A stretch of DNA of 64,000 nucleotides from SZUA-254 sp031379665 (GTDB taxonomy: Bacteria; Bacteroidota; Ignavibacteria; UBA10030; SZUA-254), in contig JANNFI010000089.1 of NCBI GenBank assembly GCA_031379665.1, positions 1-64,000 of the forward strand. Reading direction: 5' to 3'. Under the pieces are notes generated by a model. It saw only the letters and a program-made list of their open reading frames with translations. It had not been told where the DNA came from and ran no database searches. A program made the translations under genes and the position numbers. Of this stretch, positions 7,238 to 16,972 are shown piece by piece; positions within the stretch are counted from its first letter, which is position 1; every line of letters begins with the position of its first letter.

Positions 7238-9949
7238 TCACTTTATAAACAACATTTTCCGAACCTGATTAATATTTCCCGCCCGGATCTGATAAAAATA
7301 TACTCCTGCGGGAAGATCCTTCGCATCAAACAATACAGATCTATCCCCCGCACCTTCAAAACCATCGACTAAGGTTTGAACGAGCTCACCGAGAGGTGTG
7401 TATATTTTCAAGACCACATATGAATCTTCTGGGAGGGTGTATGAGATCGTGGTTGCCGGGTTGAAGGGGTTTGGATAATTTTCAGATAGGAAATATTGAC
7501 CCTGAGATGCCTCCTCTCCGGGCACAATACCGACGTGAGCCCTTTCCTCCTCCTCCGTTTCCATGTAAAATGATTTTTTATTTGATTTAGGGGAAGTACC
7601 CGCGCTATTTGTCCCCGTTACGTAGTACCAATACGCAGCATTATCTGTTTTTTGCCCGACGATCGCATAGTTATCAACCCAGGACAAATTTGGACCTGAA
7701 TATTTAACGGTGCCGGTCAGGTTGCAATCACTCAATCCTTGGCAGGTGTACCTGTACACTTTGTAAGTGATACCCGAACCGACACTCAACCAACTCAGAC
7801 TTGGATGTCCCTGGGATGTAGTTCCGCTAAGTGTGGTGGCAGGAGGTGAATTAGCATTTACCGTCGATAGATGGAAGTCGGTTGACCACTCACCATCACC
7901 ATTGACATTCGTACCAGCGACTCTCCAGTAATATGTCGCCGTATTTGCTAGCCCGACAACGGACTTTGATGTGGTTGTTATAAATGGATGTTCTTGAAAT
8001 ATCGAAGCGAAGTTGGAACTCGTCGATATTTGAAGATGGTAACTGGATGCTCCCACGGAAGGTGTCCATACCAAGGTAGGGTTAGTCGGTTGAAGAGTTG
8101 CGCCATTCTCCGGCAACAACAAAATCGGAGCATCGGGAGGAGTAAATACAGGGGGGTCTGGAGGTAATTCTGGCGAAGAACTGGGTGGATAGTTCGCAGT
8201 GGAGGTAGGATCAAGCGTTAAAACACCCGCGACATCTGATTTCACCCAATAGGCTTTTCCGGGTGTAAGCACAGTGGCAGCCTGATATGCACCATTATCC
8301 ATCGTCCAGAATTTCGAAAGGACCATGGTGGGTGGAGTCCTACCGATTTGGGATATTGCAAGTGATTGGGAGATCGACCCGATAAGATTCCATCCGGAGA
8401 TTACCGATATATCCAGAGAGATAATTCTTGTTCCGACATAGTGGTGAATTGTTGGATCCGAGAATTTGCCCCAATAGCCAACACCAATCATTGGATTGAC
8501 CTCCGCGAATAAGGCGCTCCCGTTCCAACCATACGGTTCATTCGAAAGAGGGAGCTCTGGCCAGACATAGGTATAGTCCGGTGGATTCCCGCCCACGACT
8601 AGGGGAATGCTTATCAAGTTCCACCCAGATGTCGGATTATACGTTATCTCGCTGGGAAGAACCAGTGCGCCATAAATATCAGAATTACCATTTCGAAAAT
8701 CCGACCAGATTGCGACATCATACTCTGCGTGTGACGAGAAGCCCTGATAGTCACCCCTAGATCCATTTTGCGAGGCATCGCTACTTACTCCGCTAATTTT
8801 GATCGGATCCGTAAATGTTAATCCCTGATCGTAGGATTTAATCACATAGTAGTCCGCATCATCGCCATTTGATACGTGGTAGAAGGAGATAGATACAACA
8901 TCATCATCATTTACTGTTATCGTTGGTTGAAAGGTGTACCCACCCGTAAAGTTGCCGACCGGTAAACTATAACCATCCCACGTGATACCGTTATTTGTCG
9001 ATCTCTTATAGTAAACAATCCAATCACCAGAATTGAAATCGGCGTACGTCAGATGGATGTAATTACCATTGTCAATCACCATCATTGGGTATGTCGCCGC
9101 GATCATACCTCCCACGGTCGAAAGACATCCAAGTGTGATTGGTATCGGCGTACCAAGCTCGAATTGATATGCACCACTCACGAGCGTCCCCACCGTGATG
9201 GCAATCGCACCATCTATATTATCATTATATGCGACCGCGATCATCCCATTCTTCCCGGCTGCCGGAATGCTCACTGAGGACAAACAAGCTTGAGTCTCAG
9301 GAGGCTGTGAAGCAGGAGAGTTACTTCTAGTCCAGATTTCATTGCTAAAGGATGACCCGCCGTTGGTAGCATATTTCAATCCGTATTTTTGGCCTGGGCC
9401 CGTTGACTGGTAGTACGATACATAGACTCTTCCCAATGTATTCGATCCGGGATGAATGTCCACACTCATCTGAGGTCGATCATACCCGGTATTGCCAGTC
9501 ACCATAGTGATACCTGCATCTGAATTCGTAAAATTTCTTTTAATCACACCGATGCCCCATGCTGATGACGGGATTTGAGCATTCGCCATTATGGAGCAGG
9601 TCAGAATATTCCCACTCCGGTCCACATAGACAGAAGGATCGGCCATGAATGTTTTGGTTTGATCTGCAGTTGGGAGAAAGGAATGATTATTCCACGTGAG
9701 TCCACGATCCGTAGAAATAGAGACCGCCCCGGATTCATTTGCCGGGTGTGCTGTATCAAGCCCTTTGTCGTGCCATACGGCAACTATATTTTTCGGATTC
9801 GCCGGGTCAATGCTACACCAGGGCTCACTCTGGTTATACCCTGCGGATATTCGTATAGGGATATTCGGGATAGAAGGAGGTTGTGATGACGCGACGGATA
9901 GAAATATTAATGATACTATACCCAGGCGATAGATCGGTAGGTGATTCAT
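7238..9949 (-). CDS. T9SS-secreted BNR/Asp-box protein with fibronectin III domains
   Basis: A 903-residue secreted protein. It has a signal peptide (MNHLPIYRLGIVSLIFLSVASS), then a sialidase-like beta-propeller region with Asp-box motifs (STDRGLTW, STNNGITW, SYDQGLTF) to about residue 440, then a linker, two fibronectin III-like domains (about 600-800), and a C-terminal T9SS sorting domain (YPNPFNPATTISYTLPED ... LPAGVYFYQ, ending KMLFIK). The catalytic residues of true sialidases were not recognised, so this is more likely a binding or surface protein. A GGAGG ribosome site precedes the ATG. It follows the LVIVD gene by 65 nt, probably as the second gene of that operon. Codon use is clearly more AT-rich than in the flanking operons, suggesting later acquisition or relaxed constraint. 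Confidence 0.85.
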   Translation of the reverse strand: MNHLPIYRLGIVSLIFLSVASSQPPSIPNIPIRISAGYNQSEPWCSIDPANPKNIVAVWHDKGLDTAHPANESGAVSISTDRGLTWNNHSFLPTADQTKTFMADPSVYVDRSGNILTCSIMANAQIPSSAWGIGVIKRNFTNSDAGITMVTGNTGYDRPQMSVDIHPGSNTLGRVYVSYYQSTGPGQKYGLKYATNGGSSFSNEIWTRSNSPASQPPETQACLSSVSIPAAGKNGMIAVAYNDNIDGAIAITVGTLVSGAYQFELGTPIPITLGCLSTVGGMIAATYPMMVIDNGNYIHLTYADFNSGDWIVYYKRSTNNGITWDGYSLPVGNFTGGYTFQPTITVNDDDVVSISFYHVSNGDDADYYVIKSYDQGLTFTDPIKISGVSSDASQNGSRGDYQGFSSHAEYDVAIWSDFRNGNSDIYGALVLPSEITYNPTSGWNLISIPLVVGGNPPDYTYVWPELPLSNEPYGWNGSALFAEVNPMIGVGYWGKFSDPTIHHYVGTRIISLDISVISGWNLIGSISQSLAISQIGRTPPTMVLSKFWTMDNGAYQAATVLTPGKAYWVKSDVAGVLTLDPTSTANYPPSSSPELPPDPPVFTPPDAPILLLPENGATLQPTNPTLVWTPSVGASSYHLQISTSSNFASIFQEHPFITTTSKSVVGLANTATYYWRVAGTNVNGDGEWSTDFHLSTVNANSPPATTLSGTTSQGHPSLSWLSVGSGITYKVYRYTCQGLSDCNLTGTVKYSGPNLSWVDNYAIVGQKTDNAAYWYYVTGTNSAGTSPKSNKKSFYMETEEEERAHVGIVPGEEASQGQYFLSENYPNPFNPATTISYTLPEDSYVVLKIYTPLGELVQTLVDGFEGAGDRSVLFDAKDLPAGVYFYQIRAGNINQVRKMLFIK

Positions 9950-10014
9950 AATGCCTCCACAGTTGGATGTGTTGCTTGGTGAGGAATCATCGCCAGCGGG
10001 GATGCGACGATATT

Positions 10015-12345
10015 CTACTTCACCAGCATCATCTTTTTTTGAAACCGCCTATCATTTGATCGCAGTTCGTAAATATAGGGCCCACTTGCGAGTCGACTTG
10101 TATCCATTGAAATAGTCTTGTCGCCGGGTGATTGTGGCTCATCTACAACAACCAAAACAACACGACCAACGATATCATAAATTCTGAGTATCACGTGCCC
10201 GGATTGATTAAGTTGATAGGAGATTGATGTTGATGAATTAAAGGGATTAGGATAATTCTGATCTAATCGAAACTCACTTGGAACGTCTTCCACGCCCGGT
10301 ACATCGGTGACATAATCGATCCGATAGAATGAAACACCATTACCTCCATTCGATAAATAGAGATTGTTTGAGTCGCCACAAATATCAACAACAAAGTCGT
10401 CACGAACCATATCTCCTAACTCACTGGGCATTGATCCATTTGTGATATCGAATGTACGCAAACCATAAGGTGTAACAACGAAAAGGAATTCACCAATAAC
10501 TGCCAAAGCACCTCCTCCTGAGCCTCCCAGATCGAGCTCTTGGATGACGATCGGTGAATCCGGAGTTGTAATCGAGAGTATATTTATTCCAGTGCTATTT
10601 TCGGCAAATAGGATGGAATCCTTCACATTAAAGTTTCTCGCCGATATTTGTAGTGTTCGAACGTAGACTGGATACATTTTATCAGAGACGTCAATAATCA
10701 CGCACGGGGATGAAAAGGTATATCCTAAATACGCGATATTCTGATGGACGAATATATCTGAAAGTCGATAATTGAGTTTCAGGGATCCGAGCTTAACGAT
10801 CGATGAAATATCACTCACATCATAGATCACCAGGGTGGAATCTACCTGCAAGATATATCCAAAAGTAGAATCAATAAAAAATGATCCCCCAAGTTGTAGA
10901 TCATCTGGACCCTCGAATGGAATGAATCCAACCCAGGCAGGATACGATGGATCATTCACATCAGCTATTTCAATACCGTACGTCCTGACATCGTAAATAA
11001 ATCGACCTTGTCTGATTATCTCCTTCGATTCCCGAACTTTACCCAGCGGATAACGTCGGGGTAGTTCAAGACTGGATAAGATCACTGGGCTGGAAGGGGA
11101 TCGGACATCGATGAGACAAATACCCGCCCGGGACTGACTCATAATGAGAGTAGAATCCATAAGTTGGGAGGCCCGAGTAAATTCTCCCGTATAAAAGAAG
11201 TCGGTCGTTGCCAATAATTCCGGGTTCGAACAATCTACATACCACACGCCGGTTCCAGTCGTTACCGCCAAAATATTATTTGCGTTCATAAAAAGATCGG
11301 TTTCGATTGGTACGTCGTAAGTTTCTGATCGCCACACTCGTCCGACAATGGTGGGTGATGATATATCGTGCACTAAAACGGAAAAGATACCGGAATCCCG
11401 GGTCACGATGTAGAGTATACTATCCTTAATTGTAACTCCAGATGGAAAGATGCCATAGGATTCAACCTCGGTCGCCAATGTATCGCTATGTAATTCCGAG
11501 ATGGAATATGGATCCGAGATATCATATGATGTCAGGCGAAGTTTGTACATCCCTCCACCCTCGGCAGGGGCAAACAGGATCGAGTCCTTTATTGCCAATC
11601 CAGGAATAAATCCCTGGTTTATCCCGAATGCGATATACGAGGGTTGAGAGACGTCGGTGGCATCGATGACATCGAAGCCCGTTCTAAAGCCGGCATAACA
11701 CAAATACAAATATCCATCATGCACGATAAAATTCTGGACATCCTCCCACGCAGCGGTTCCACCTAGATAGATAGGCTGTGAGGGGTTCTGGATATCGAGA
11801 ATAATGATCGAACCCCAGGTCAGCACTAATAGGTTCGGATACTCCAGATGGATTGATTTATTGATTGACGCAGATAGCAGGTTGCGGGATAGCTCCACCA
11901 TCGTACCGGGGTTGGATACATCTAATACGAGAAGTGTATAATCGTAGGTCGCAAAGAGAATTGAATCCCGGAGTGCCAGACTAGTTATGGGTCCTGGAGT
12001 TTCAAACTCGGCGATAATGGTAATGGAATCAGGATCTGAAATATTCAAAGCCTGAATTATCCTCCCATTTCCGATAAATGCTCGCGAATCGTTTAGAACC
12101 ACGGCTTGACAAAACCCCCACCCCCAAGATCCAATTTTAACCAGACCGCTATCGATAGATGTCGATTGAATTGAGGGTTTTGGATGTTTAACGCTTGCTT
12201 GCTCGGTGTAGGACCGAGGGGGTTGTCCGGGAGGGCGCGTTGGAAATTCAGAGGGGGCCAAATAGATTTGACTGAGCAATCCGCTCGAAATGGTCATCAG
12301 GGCAACAATGATCGCAAATAATCGACCCACGCAATTTATTATCAT
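10015..12345 (-). CDS. T9SS-secreted LVIVD-repeat protein
   Basis: A 776-residue protein with a signal peptide (IIVALMTISSGLLSQ) followed by at least ten repeats of the LVIVD type. Each has a hydrophobic strand ending in D(I/V)S(N/D)P, for example LLVLDVSNPG, IIILDIQNPSQP and VIDVSDKMYPV, the pattern that builds a beta-propeller. The C-terminus is a T9SS sorting domain (LDQNYPNPFNSSTSISYQ ... KMMLVK). Repeat proteins of this type are cell-surface proteins of unknown ligand. It is the first gene of a two-gene unit with the Asp-box protein downstream, driven by the promoter at 12460-12487. Like its partner it is markedly AT-richer than the surrounding genes. Confidence 0.85.
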   Translation of the reverse strand: MIINCVGRLFAIIVALMTISSGLLSQIYLAPSEFPTRPPGQPPRSYTEQASVKHPKPSIQSTSIDSGLVKIGSWGWGFCQAVVLNDSRAFIGNGRIIQALNISDPDSITIIAEFETPGPITSLALRDSILFATYDYTLLVLDVSNPGTMVELSRNLLSASINKSIHLEYPNLLVLTWGSIIILDIQNPSQPIYLGGTAAWEDVQNFIVHDGYLYLCYAGFRTGFDVIDATDVSQPSYIAFGINQGFIPGLAIKDSILFAPAEGGGMYKLRLTSYDISDPYSISELHSDTLATEVESYGIFPSGVTIKDSILYIVTRDSGIFSVLVHDISSPTIVGRVWRSETYDVPIETDLFMNANNILAVTTGTGVWYVDCSNPELLATTDFFYTGEFTRASQLMDSTLIMSQSRAGICLIDVRSPSSPVILSSLELPRRYPLGKVRESKEIIRQGRFIYDVRTYGIEIADVNDPSYPAWVGFIPFEGPDDLQLGGSFFIDSTFGYILQVDSTLVIYDVSDISSIVKLGSLKLNYRLSDIFVHQNIAYLGYTFSSPCVIIDVSDKMYPVYVRTLQISARNFNVKDSILFAENSTGINILSITTPDSPIVIQELDLGGSGGGALAVIGEFLFVVTPYGLRTFDITNGSMPSELGDMVRDDFVVDICGDSNNLYLSNGGNGVSFYRIDYVTDVPGVEDVPSEFRLDQNYPNPFNSSTSISYQLNQSGHVILRIYDIVGRVVLVVVDEPQSPGDKTISMDTSRLASGPYIYELRSNDRRFQKKMMLVK

Positions 12346-12459
12346 CCCTCTTCCATCAACTCAGAATCCTGATGACAGGAAAATCCTTTTGGCTCGGCCA
12401 CCAGTATACAAAATGATTGTGCGGTTGGAGTATGAGAGGTTTTCCCGCTCACTGCTTGG

Positions 12460-12487
12460 AATATAGCATTCACTCTTGCAATGTCAA
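12460..12487 (-). promoter_or_regulatory. Promoter of the LVIVD/Asp-box operon
   Basis: On the minus strand: TTGACA (12482-12487), 16 nt, TATATT (12460-12465). The leader is about 110 nt. This is the only signal I see in the 325-nt gap 12346-12670 between this operon and the stop of the VWA gene; no convincing terminator for the VWA operon is visible there. Confidence 0.6.
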
Positions 12488-12670
12488 GCAGCTTCACGCG
12501 CAAGACGAAAGCCTTTACTTACGTTTCCAAAGGTATTTAGTACCGGACCTCATCACGGCTTAACCTAAGCAACCCATACCCTTTTATTCGTGGGCGTATT
12601 CAAGAATATTCCCTCATGCTTAATTGATCGTGTGGTTATTTTAACTGTTTGGGTAGGGAAAAGCAAGGAT

Positions 12671-14836
12671 TCAGAGCAGGGCCCAACGTTTCCTCAGGAA
12701 CCACTCACAGGCCAGGAGCAGGACCAGGACGGCCCCGAGCCAGCCGAAATTCCACATCTCGATCTCACGGCGCGTAATCTCCTCCCTCGGGGTCAGTTTT
12801 ACCCGTTCCGCGACGTCCTTCCAGAGCGACGCGCCGTCGGCGAGAGGATAAAATCCGCCGCCCGATTGCCCGGCGAGCTGCTCGAGGAGCTGACGGTTCA
12901 TCGTCGTGGCCAGGAACTCCACGTTCACCGGACCAACGGAAAATTTTCCCGCGTCGGCGCCGAGGCTGCGGTCGCCGCTTTTCGCCGTCGCCCGGTAGGC
13001 GTAGTCACCCGCGGGCGCCGCGCCGTCGGAACCCTCATACCGGCCGTTCCCTATCGGCCCGAGCGCGATGCTGCGGGATTCGGCTCCGGCGGAGTATTGC
13101 ACGCTCACTTCCGCGTTGTCCACCGGCCTGAGCTGGTCGTCGTACACCTCGGCCCTGAATGCGATGCCCTCGGTGGTGGTGAAAATGTCCTTAACGGGAT
13201 TGACCCGTACGGGCTTCTCGTTTTCGCGCGTCGTCAGCCAGCGCACCGCGTTCGAGACTAGGCCCGCGAAGAACTTCTCGGTCGCGGGGGAGCCCTGCGA
13301 CATCAGCCGCCAGCGGTAGATCGCGTGTCCGGTGATCGCGAACGATTTGATCCCCCGAAGGCTGCGCGTCACGACGAGCGGCTCGGACAACGTGACGTTG
13401 TTGATCCTCGCAAATGCGATCACGTCCGACCCGGGGCGCGCCTGGAACACCGTGCGCATCTTATAGATCGGCGGGAGCCGCTCCCACGATTCGGGCGTGA
13501 CGTTTGTGCCCTCCCCCGAGACAAGGGGGTGCGTCTTCATCCGCTCCGGCACCGAAGGGAAGACGAGGTCCTCCGCCGGGACCTGGGGCGAGATCGTGAA
13601 CGGGAGGAATTCGTCGAAGGCCCTCAGTTTCGAGTGGTCGATCGCTTTCCCGTGGACGTAGAACAGCGGCTTTTTCGACCGCCGCATCGCGGCCAGGAGT
13701 TGCGCGATCGTCGCGTCGGAGGTCAACGGCGACGGGAACGCCGCGAAGATGAGGCAGTCGGCGCTATCGATCACGGCCTGCGACGGCCCGTCGCTGACGA
13801 ACGCGCCCGGAGACTTCTGGACGAAGGTCCTGACTTCCATCTGGGGGTCTTCCGCGACGGCGAGCCGGAGCGCAGAAACGTCGGGGAACGGGGCCCCCGC
13901 GAACAGCACGACCCGGATCTTGCTCTTGAGTACGCGCAGGAAGAACGTCTGCGAGTTGTTTTCCCGCGTGAGTTCGCCGCTCAGGCTACCGACCGAGACG
14001 ACGTACTTGTGGACCCCCTCTTCCCCAGCGGGGATCGAGAAGCGGACCGGGTACTCAGTCTTCTCCGCGTCCAGGACGACAGCCACCCTCCCGACCGTCT
14101 CCTTCCCTTCGCGGATCGAGACCTCCACCTTCTGGTTGCTGTACCCGAAACTCCGGACGTACGCCTCCACCGGCACGGTCGATCCGGCGTACGCGATGGC
14201 GTTGGTGAAGACCCGATCGACGAGGAGGTCCTTCTGCCTGACGGTATCGCCCGCGCCTGCCGCGAACACGGGGAGGGAGAGATTTTCCAGCTCGTTGAGG
14301 GGATTTCGGCCTTCATTGTAATTGCCGTCGGTGACGAGGACGACGGCCTGGATGTTCTCCTCGCGCGAGCGCTTCCGGATTTCGTCGAGCGCCGCGGAGA
14401 GGTTCGTGGACTGACCGGAGAATTGCAGGCTTTCGGGAGGGGAATCGAACGCCGCCGTCACCGAACCCGAGAACGGGAAATACCGCACCCTCGCTCCGGG
14501 GGGAGCCGAACCTGCGGAGGTCGCGAGGAACGCCGCGAGCTCGCCCGGGGTGTCCTTCCCGGAGACCGGGATGCTCTGTGTGTCGTCGAGGAGGACGGCG
14601 ACGACAGGCGCGTCGGTGCGGGAGTCCACGAACCGGACCACCGGTTCGGCCAGCAGGAGCGCGAGAACGACCATCGTCACGGCGCGGAGCGTCGTCAGGA
14701 AGACCCTCCGACCGCGTGGAAGCGGGGGGATCGTGTTGCGGTAGCTCAGCCACGCGGCGGCGAGGGCGGCCAGCGCGAAGAGAACGGCGGCGACGATCCC
14801 GCCGAGCAGGGAGAACTGTATTTCGGCGACGATCAT
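12671..14836 (-). CDS. VWA-domain membrane protein (BatA/glutamine-amidotransferase-like)
   Basis: A 721-residue inner-membrane protein. It has two N-terminal membrane segments (about residues 10-30 and 45-65), a VWA-like domain beginning VVAVLLDDTQSIPVSG with the second half VVLVTDGNYNEGRNP, Ig-like stretches, a class I amidotransferase-like flavodoxin segment (about 310-480), a further beta-rich domain, and a C-terminal membrane helix (WLGAVLVLLLACEWFL). The MIDAS DxSxS is altered to DDTQS, so metal binding may be weak. Proteins of this architecture occur with MoxR ATPases, and this one lies three genes after moxR in the same operon, which supports a chaperone-like envelope role. It starts 8 nt after the protease stop codon. 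Confidence 0.8.
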   Translation of the reverse strand: MIVAEIQFSLLGGIVAAVLFALAALAAAWLSYRNTIPPLPRGRRVFLTTLRAVTMVVLALLLAEPVVRFVDSRTDAPVVAVLLDDTQSIPVSGKDTPGELAAFLATSAGSAPPGARVRYFPFSGSVTAAFDSPPESLQFSGQSTNLSAALDEIRKRSREENIQAVVLVTDGNYNEGRNPLNELENLSLPVFAAGAGDTVRQKDLLVDRVFTNAIAYAGSTVPVEAYVRSFGYSNQKVEVSIREGKETVGRVAVVLDAEKTEYPVRFSIPAGEEGVHKYVVSVGSLSGELTRENNSQTFFLRVLKSKIRVVLFAGAPFPDVSALRLAVAEDPQMEVRTFVQKSPGAFVSDGPSQAVIDSADCLIFAAFPSPLTSDATIAQLLAAMRRSKKPLFYVHGKAIDHSKLRAFDEFLPFTISPQVPAEDLVFPSVPERMKTHPLVSGEGTNVTPESWERLPPIYKMRTVFQARPGSDVIAFARINNVTLSEPLVVTRSLRGIKSFAITGHAIYRWRLMSQGSPATEKFFAGLVSNAVRWLTTRENEKPVRVNPVKDIFTTTEGIAFRAEVYDDQLRPVDNAEVSVQYSAGAESRSIALGPIGNGRYEGSDGAAPAGDYAYRATAKSGDRSLGADAGKFSVGPVNVEFLATTMNRQLLEQLAGQSGGGFYPLADGASLWKDVAERVKLTPREEITRREIEMWNFGWLGAVLVLLLACEWFLRKRWALL

Positions 14837-14844
14837 ACGGCGTC

Positions 14845-16953
14845 CTACCTCACCAGCATCATTTTGTTCATTGCGACGCCCGACGGCGTCGAGAGCCGGC
14901 AGAGATACACCCCGGCCGGAAGCGACCAGGCGCGGAAGAGCACGGGGGCCCTCGAGCCGTAGTCGCCCGCGGTGGCGATCCCCTCGAACGGCGTCGCCAC
15001 GAGCTGACCCAGCACGTTGAAGACGCTCACACGGACGAAACCGTCGGCTGGAAGGTCGTAGACGATGCCGGTTTCACCGCTGAAGGGGTTCGGATAATTT
15101 TGAAGAAGGCGCACGCCGGCGGGGATCGTGACCGGCTCAGCGATGGTCCCCGAGCCGTATGTATAGATCCAGCGGTCGTGGAAGAGGGGCGCGGGGCTCA
15201 CGCCTGCGCTGCCCCCGCTGTCGACAGCGGAGATGACGAGGGCGACCGGAGTCCCCGGGGGGTGCGGCGGAATCATCGCGGCGTAGCGGCCCGAGCCAGG
15301 AAACAGGAACGAAGAATCGAGATTCATCGCGACCGTCACCGCGGCGCCCGCCGGCTCGTCGTCGTTCCAATACCGGAGCAGGACGCTGTCCGGTTTGACA
15401 CCGGCTCCCGACAGCACGCCCACCGAGATGAGCGCCCCGTCCGTCTCCTCGGCGACGGAGGGGACATTGGAAAGGACGGGCCCGACCAGGGCGAGTGCCG
15501 CGAGGGCGTCGAGGTAACCCCACCCCGTAAAGTTATTCGGGAAGGAGGTGAAATTCTGCACGCGAGCGGTGTCCGCCGACGCGCGGAGGACGTCCCGCAC
15601 GCGGGTCGGCGTCAGTTCCGGCCTGGCCGACAACAGGAGCGCCGCAACCCCCGCCGCGATCGGGGCCGCGACCGAAGTCCCGCTCTGGTATGAATAGGAG
15701 TCGAACCCTCCGGTTGACGCCGTGTAGACGCCGACCCCCGGCGCGATAACGTCCGGTTTGACGCGGCCGTCGCTCGTCGGGCCTGTCGAGCTGGACGTCG
15801 AGAGGAATCCGCCGACTGTGGCGGCGCCCACCGAGATCGCAGTGTCGACGTCCGCCGGCGTGAGCATCGTGCCGGTGACTCCGTCGCCGTTCCCCTCGTT
15901 CCCCATCGAAACGCAGAGCACCACGCCGAGGCGCGCGGCCCGTTGGGCCGCCTTCGCGACGATCGAGGTTTGCCCGTCGAAGTCTCCGTTACCCCAGCTG
16001 TAGCCCGAACCGTTGTCCCATGTGTCGTACCCGACCGAGGAATTGATGACATCGGCGCCGTTCGCCTCGAGCCATTCGATGCCGGCCGCCCAGTAATCCT
16101 CCTCGACCTGCGTTTCCGTGGAAACGTCCTCCGTCTTCGCGAGGAGGAATTCCGCGCCGAAGGCGGGGCCGATCAATTTTCCCTGGGCGTAACCGCCCAG
16201 GACCGAAAGGACCAGCGTCCCGTGGGAATCTCCGCCTGCCGGGTCGCCGGGGCCGTCTGCCGTGTCGTCGTCACCGGAGATGAAATCGTACTCCGCGAGG
16301 ACGCGCATCGACGCGAGGGAGCGATGAGCGCGCCACCGGAATCCGCTGTCGAGCAGGCCGACAATGACGTTGCGTCCGGTGATCCCGAGTCCGTGCGTGT
16401 CAGGGACACGGACGGCATCGGCCTGGGCGAACGACGGTCCGTAGTCCAGCGCCGCGATATCCCGGGGCGTTCGAGGGCCGGTCGCGGAAAGAGCATTTGC
16501 GCCGTCCCCGGCCGATGCCGGCAACCCGGCGCCCGGCAACGTCCGCCGGGGGGCCTTCCGCACCGGCGAAACGCTCGCGACGAACGGCAGCGCTTCGACC
16601 GCGGTGAAAGCATCGTGCGGAATGATGGCTGAGACGGCGTTCAGCCACCGCGAGGACGCCACCATCGACACGCGCAGTCCGCGGAGAATCCGGAGGTATG
16701 GTTCGTGGAGCGGAAAATCCTCGGGTTGGATGAGGGAGTCGGAGGAGAACATCTTCGACCTGCGGCTGAGCGCACGTACCCCCACGTCCGGCGCTGACGG
16801 GTTCGTGGGGTGGACGGCGGAGACTCCGGGAATCAATCCCCCCGATGCCGTCCCCCCCTTGTCCCGGAAGAAGATCCAGTACTTTTCCTGGCCGGCGTGC
16901 GCCGGATTGTAATGGAACAAGAGCGTCGCGATCCAGACCGGCAGGAGTTTCAT
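14845..16953 (-). CDS. Subtilisin-like serine protease (S8) with T9SS sorting domain
   Basis: About 702 residues: signal peptide, an inhibitor-like prodomain (to about 175), then a peptidase S8 domain with the triad in order: Asp in VGLLDSGFRW, His in GGDSHGTLV, Ser in YQSGTSVAAPIAAG, and the oxyanion Asn in VSMGNEGNG. The C-terminus is a T9SS sorting domain (LLQNYPNPFSGETGIVYD ... AMNKMMLVR). It is thus a secreted, surface-attached or released protease. The ATG at 16953 is preferred because a GGAG lies 8 nt upstream; a TTG two codons earlier is possible. It sits between moxR and the VWA gene in a foldase-rich operon, which hints at a housekeeping role in envelope proteolysis rather than scavenging only. 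Confidence 0.9.
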   Translation of the reverse strand: MKLLPVWIATLLFHYNPAHAGQEKYWIFFRDKGGTASGGLIPGVSAVHPTNPSAPDVGVRALSRRSKMFSSDSLIQPEDFPLHEPYLRILRGLRVSMVASSRWLNAVSAIIPHDAFTAVEALPFVASVSPVRKAPRRTLPGAGLPASAGDGANALSATGPRTPRDIAALDYGPSFAQADAVRVPDTHGLGITGRNVIVGLLDSGFRWRAHRSLASMRVLAEYDFISGDDDTADGPGDPAGGDSHGTLVLSVLGGYAQGKLIGPAFGAEFLLAKTEDVSTETQVEEDYWAAGIEWLEANGADVINSSVGYDTWDNGSGYSWGNGDFDGQTSIVAKAAQRAARLGVVLCVSMGNEGNGDGVTGTMLTPADVDTAISVGAATVGGFLSTSSSTGPTSDGRVKPDVIAPGVGVYTASTGGFDSYSYQSGTSVAAPIAAGVAALLLSARPELTPTRVRDVLRASADTARVQNFTSFPNNFTGWGYLDALAALALVGPVLSNVPSVAEETDGALISVGVLSGAGVKPDSVLLRYWNDDEPAGAAVTVAMNLDSSFLFPGSGRYAAMIPPHPPGTPVALVISAVDSGGSAGVSPAPLFHDRWIYTYGSGTIAEPVTIPAGVRLLQNYPNPFSGETGIVYDLPADGFVRVSVFNVLGQLVATPFEGIATAGDYGSRAPVLFRAWSLPAGVYLCRLSTPSGVAMNKMMLVR

Positions 16954-16972
16954 CGTCAACGCTCCGGCGGGT

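Noticed and set aside
13325..14962. Plus-strand frame of over 500 codons opposite the VWA gene
   Set aside because: Arg/Glu/Asp-rich shadow of a well-supported membrane protein gene.
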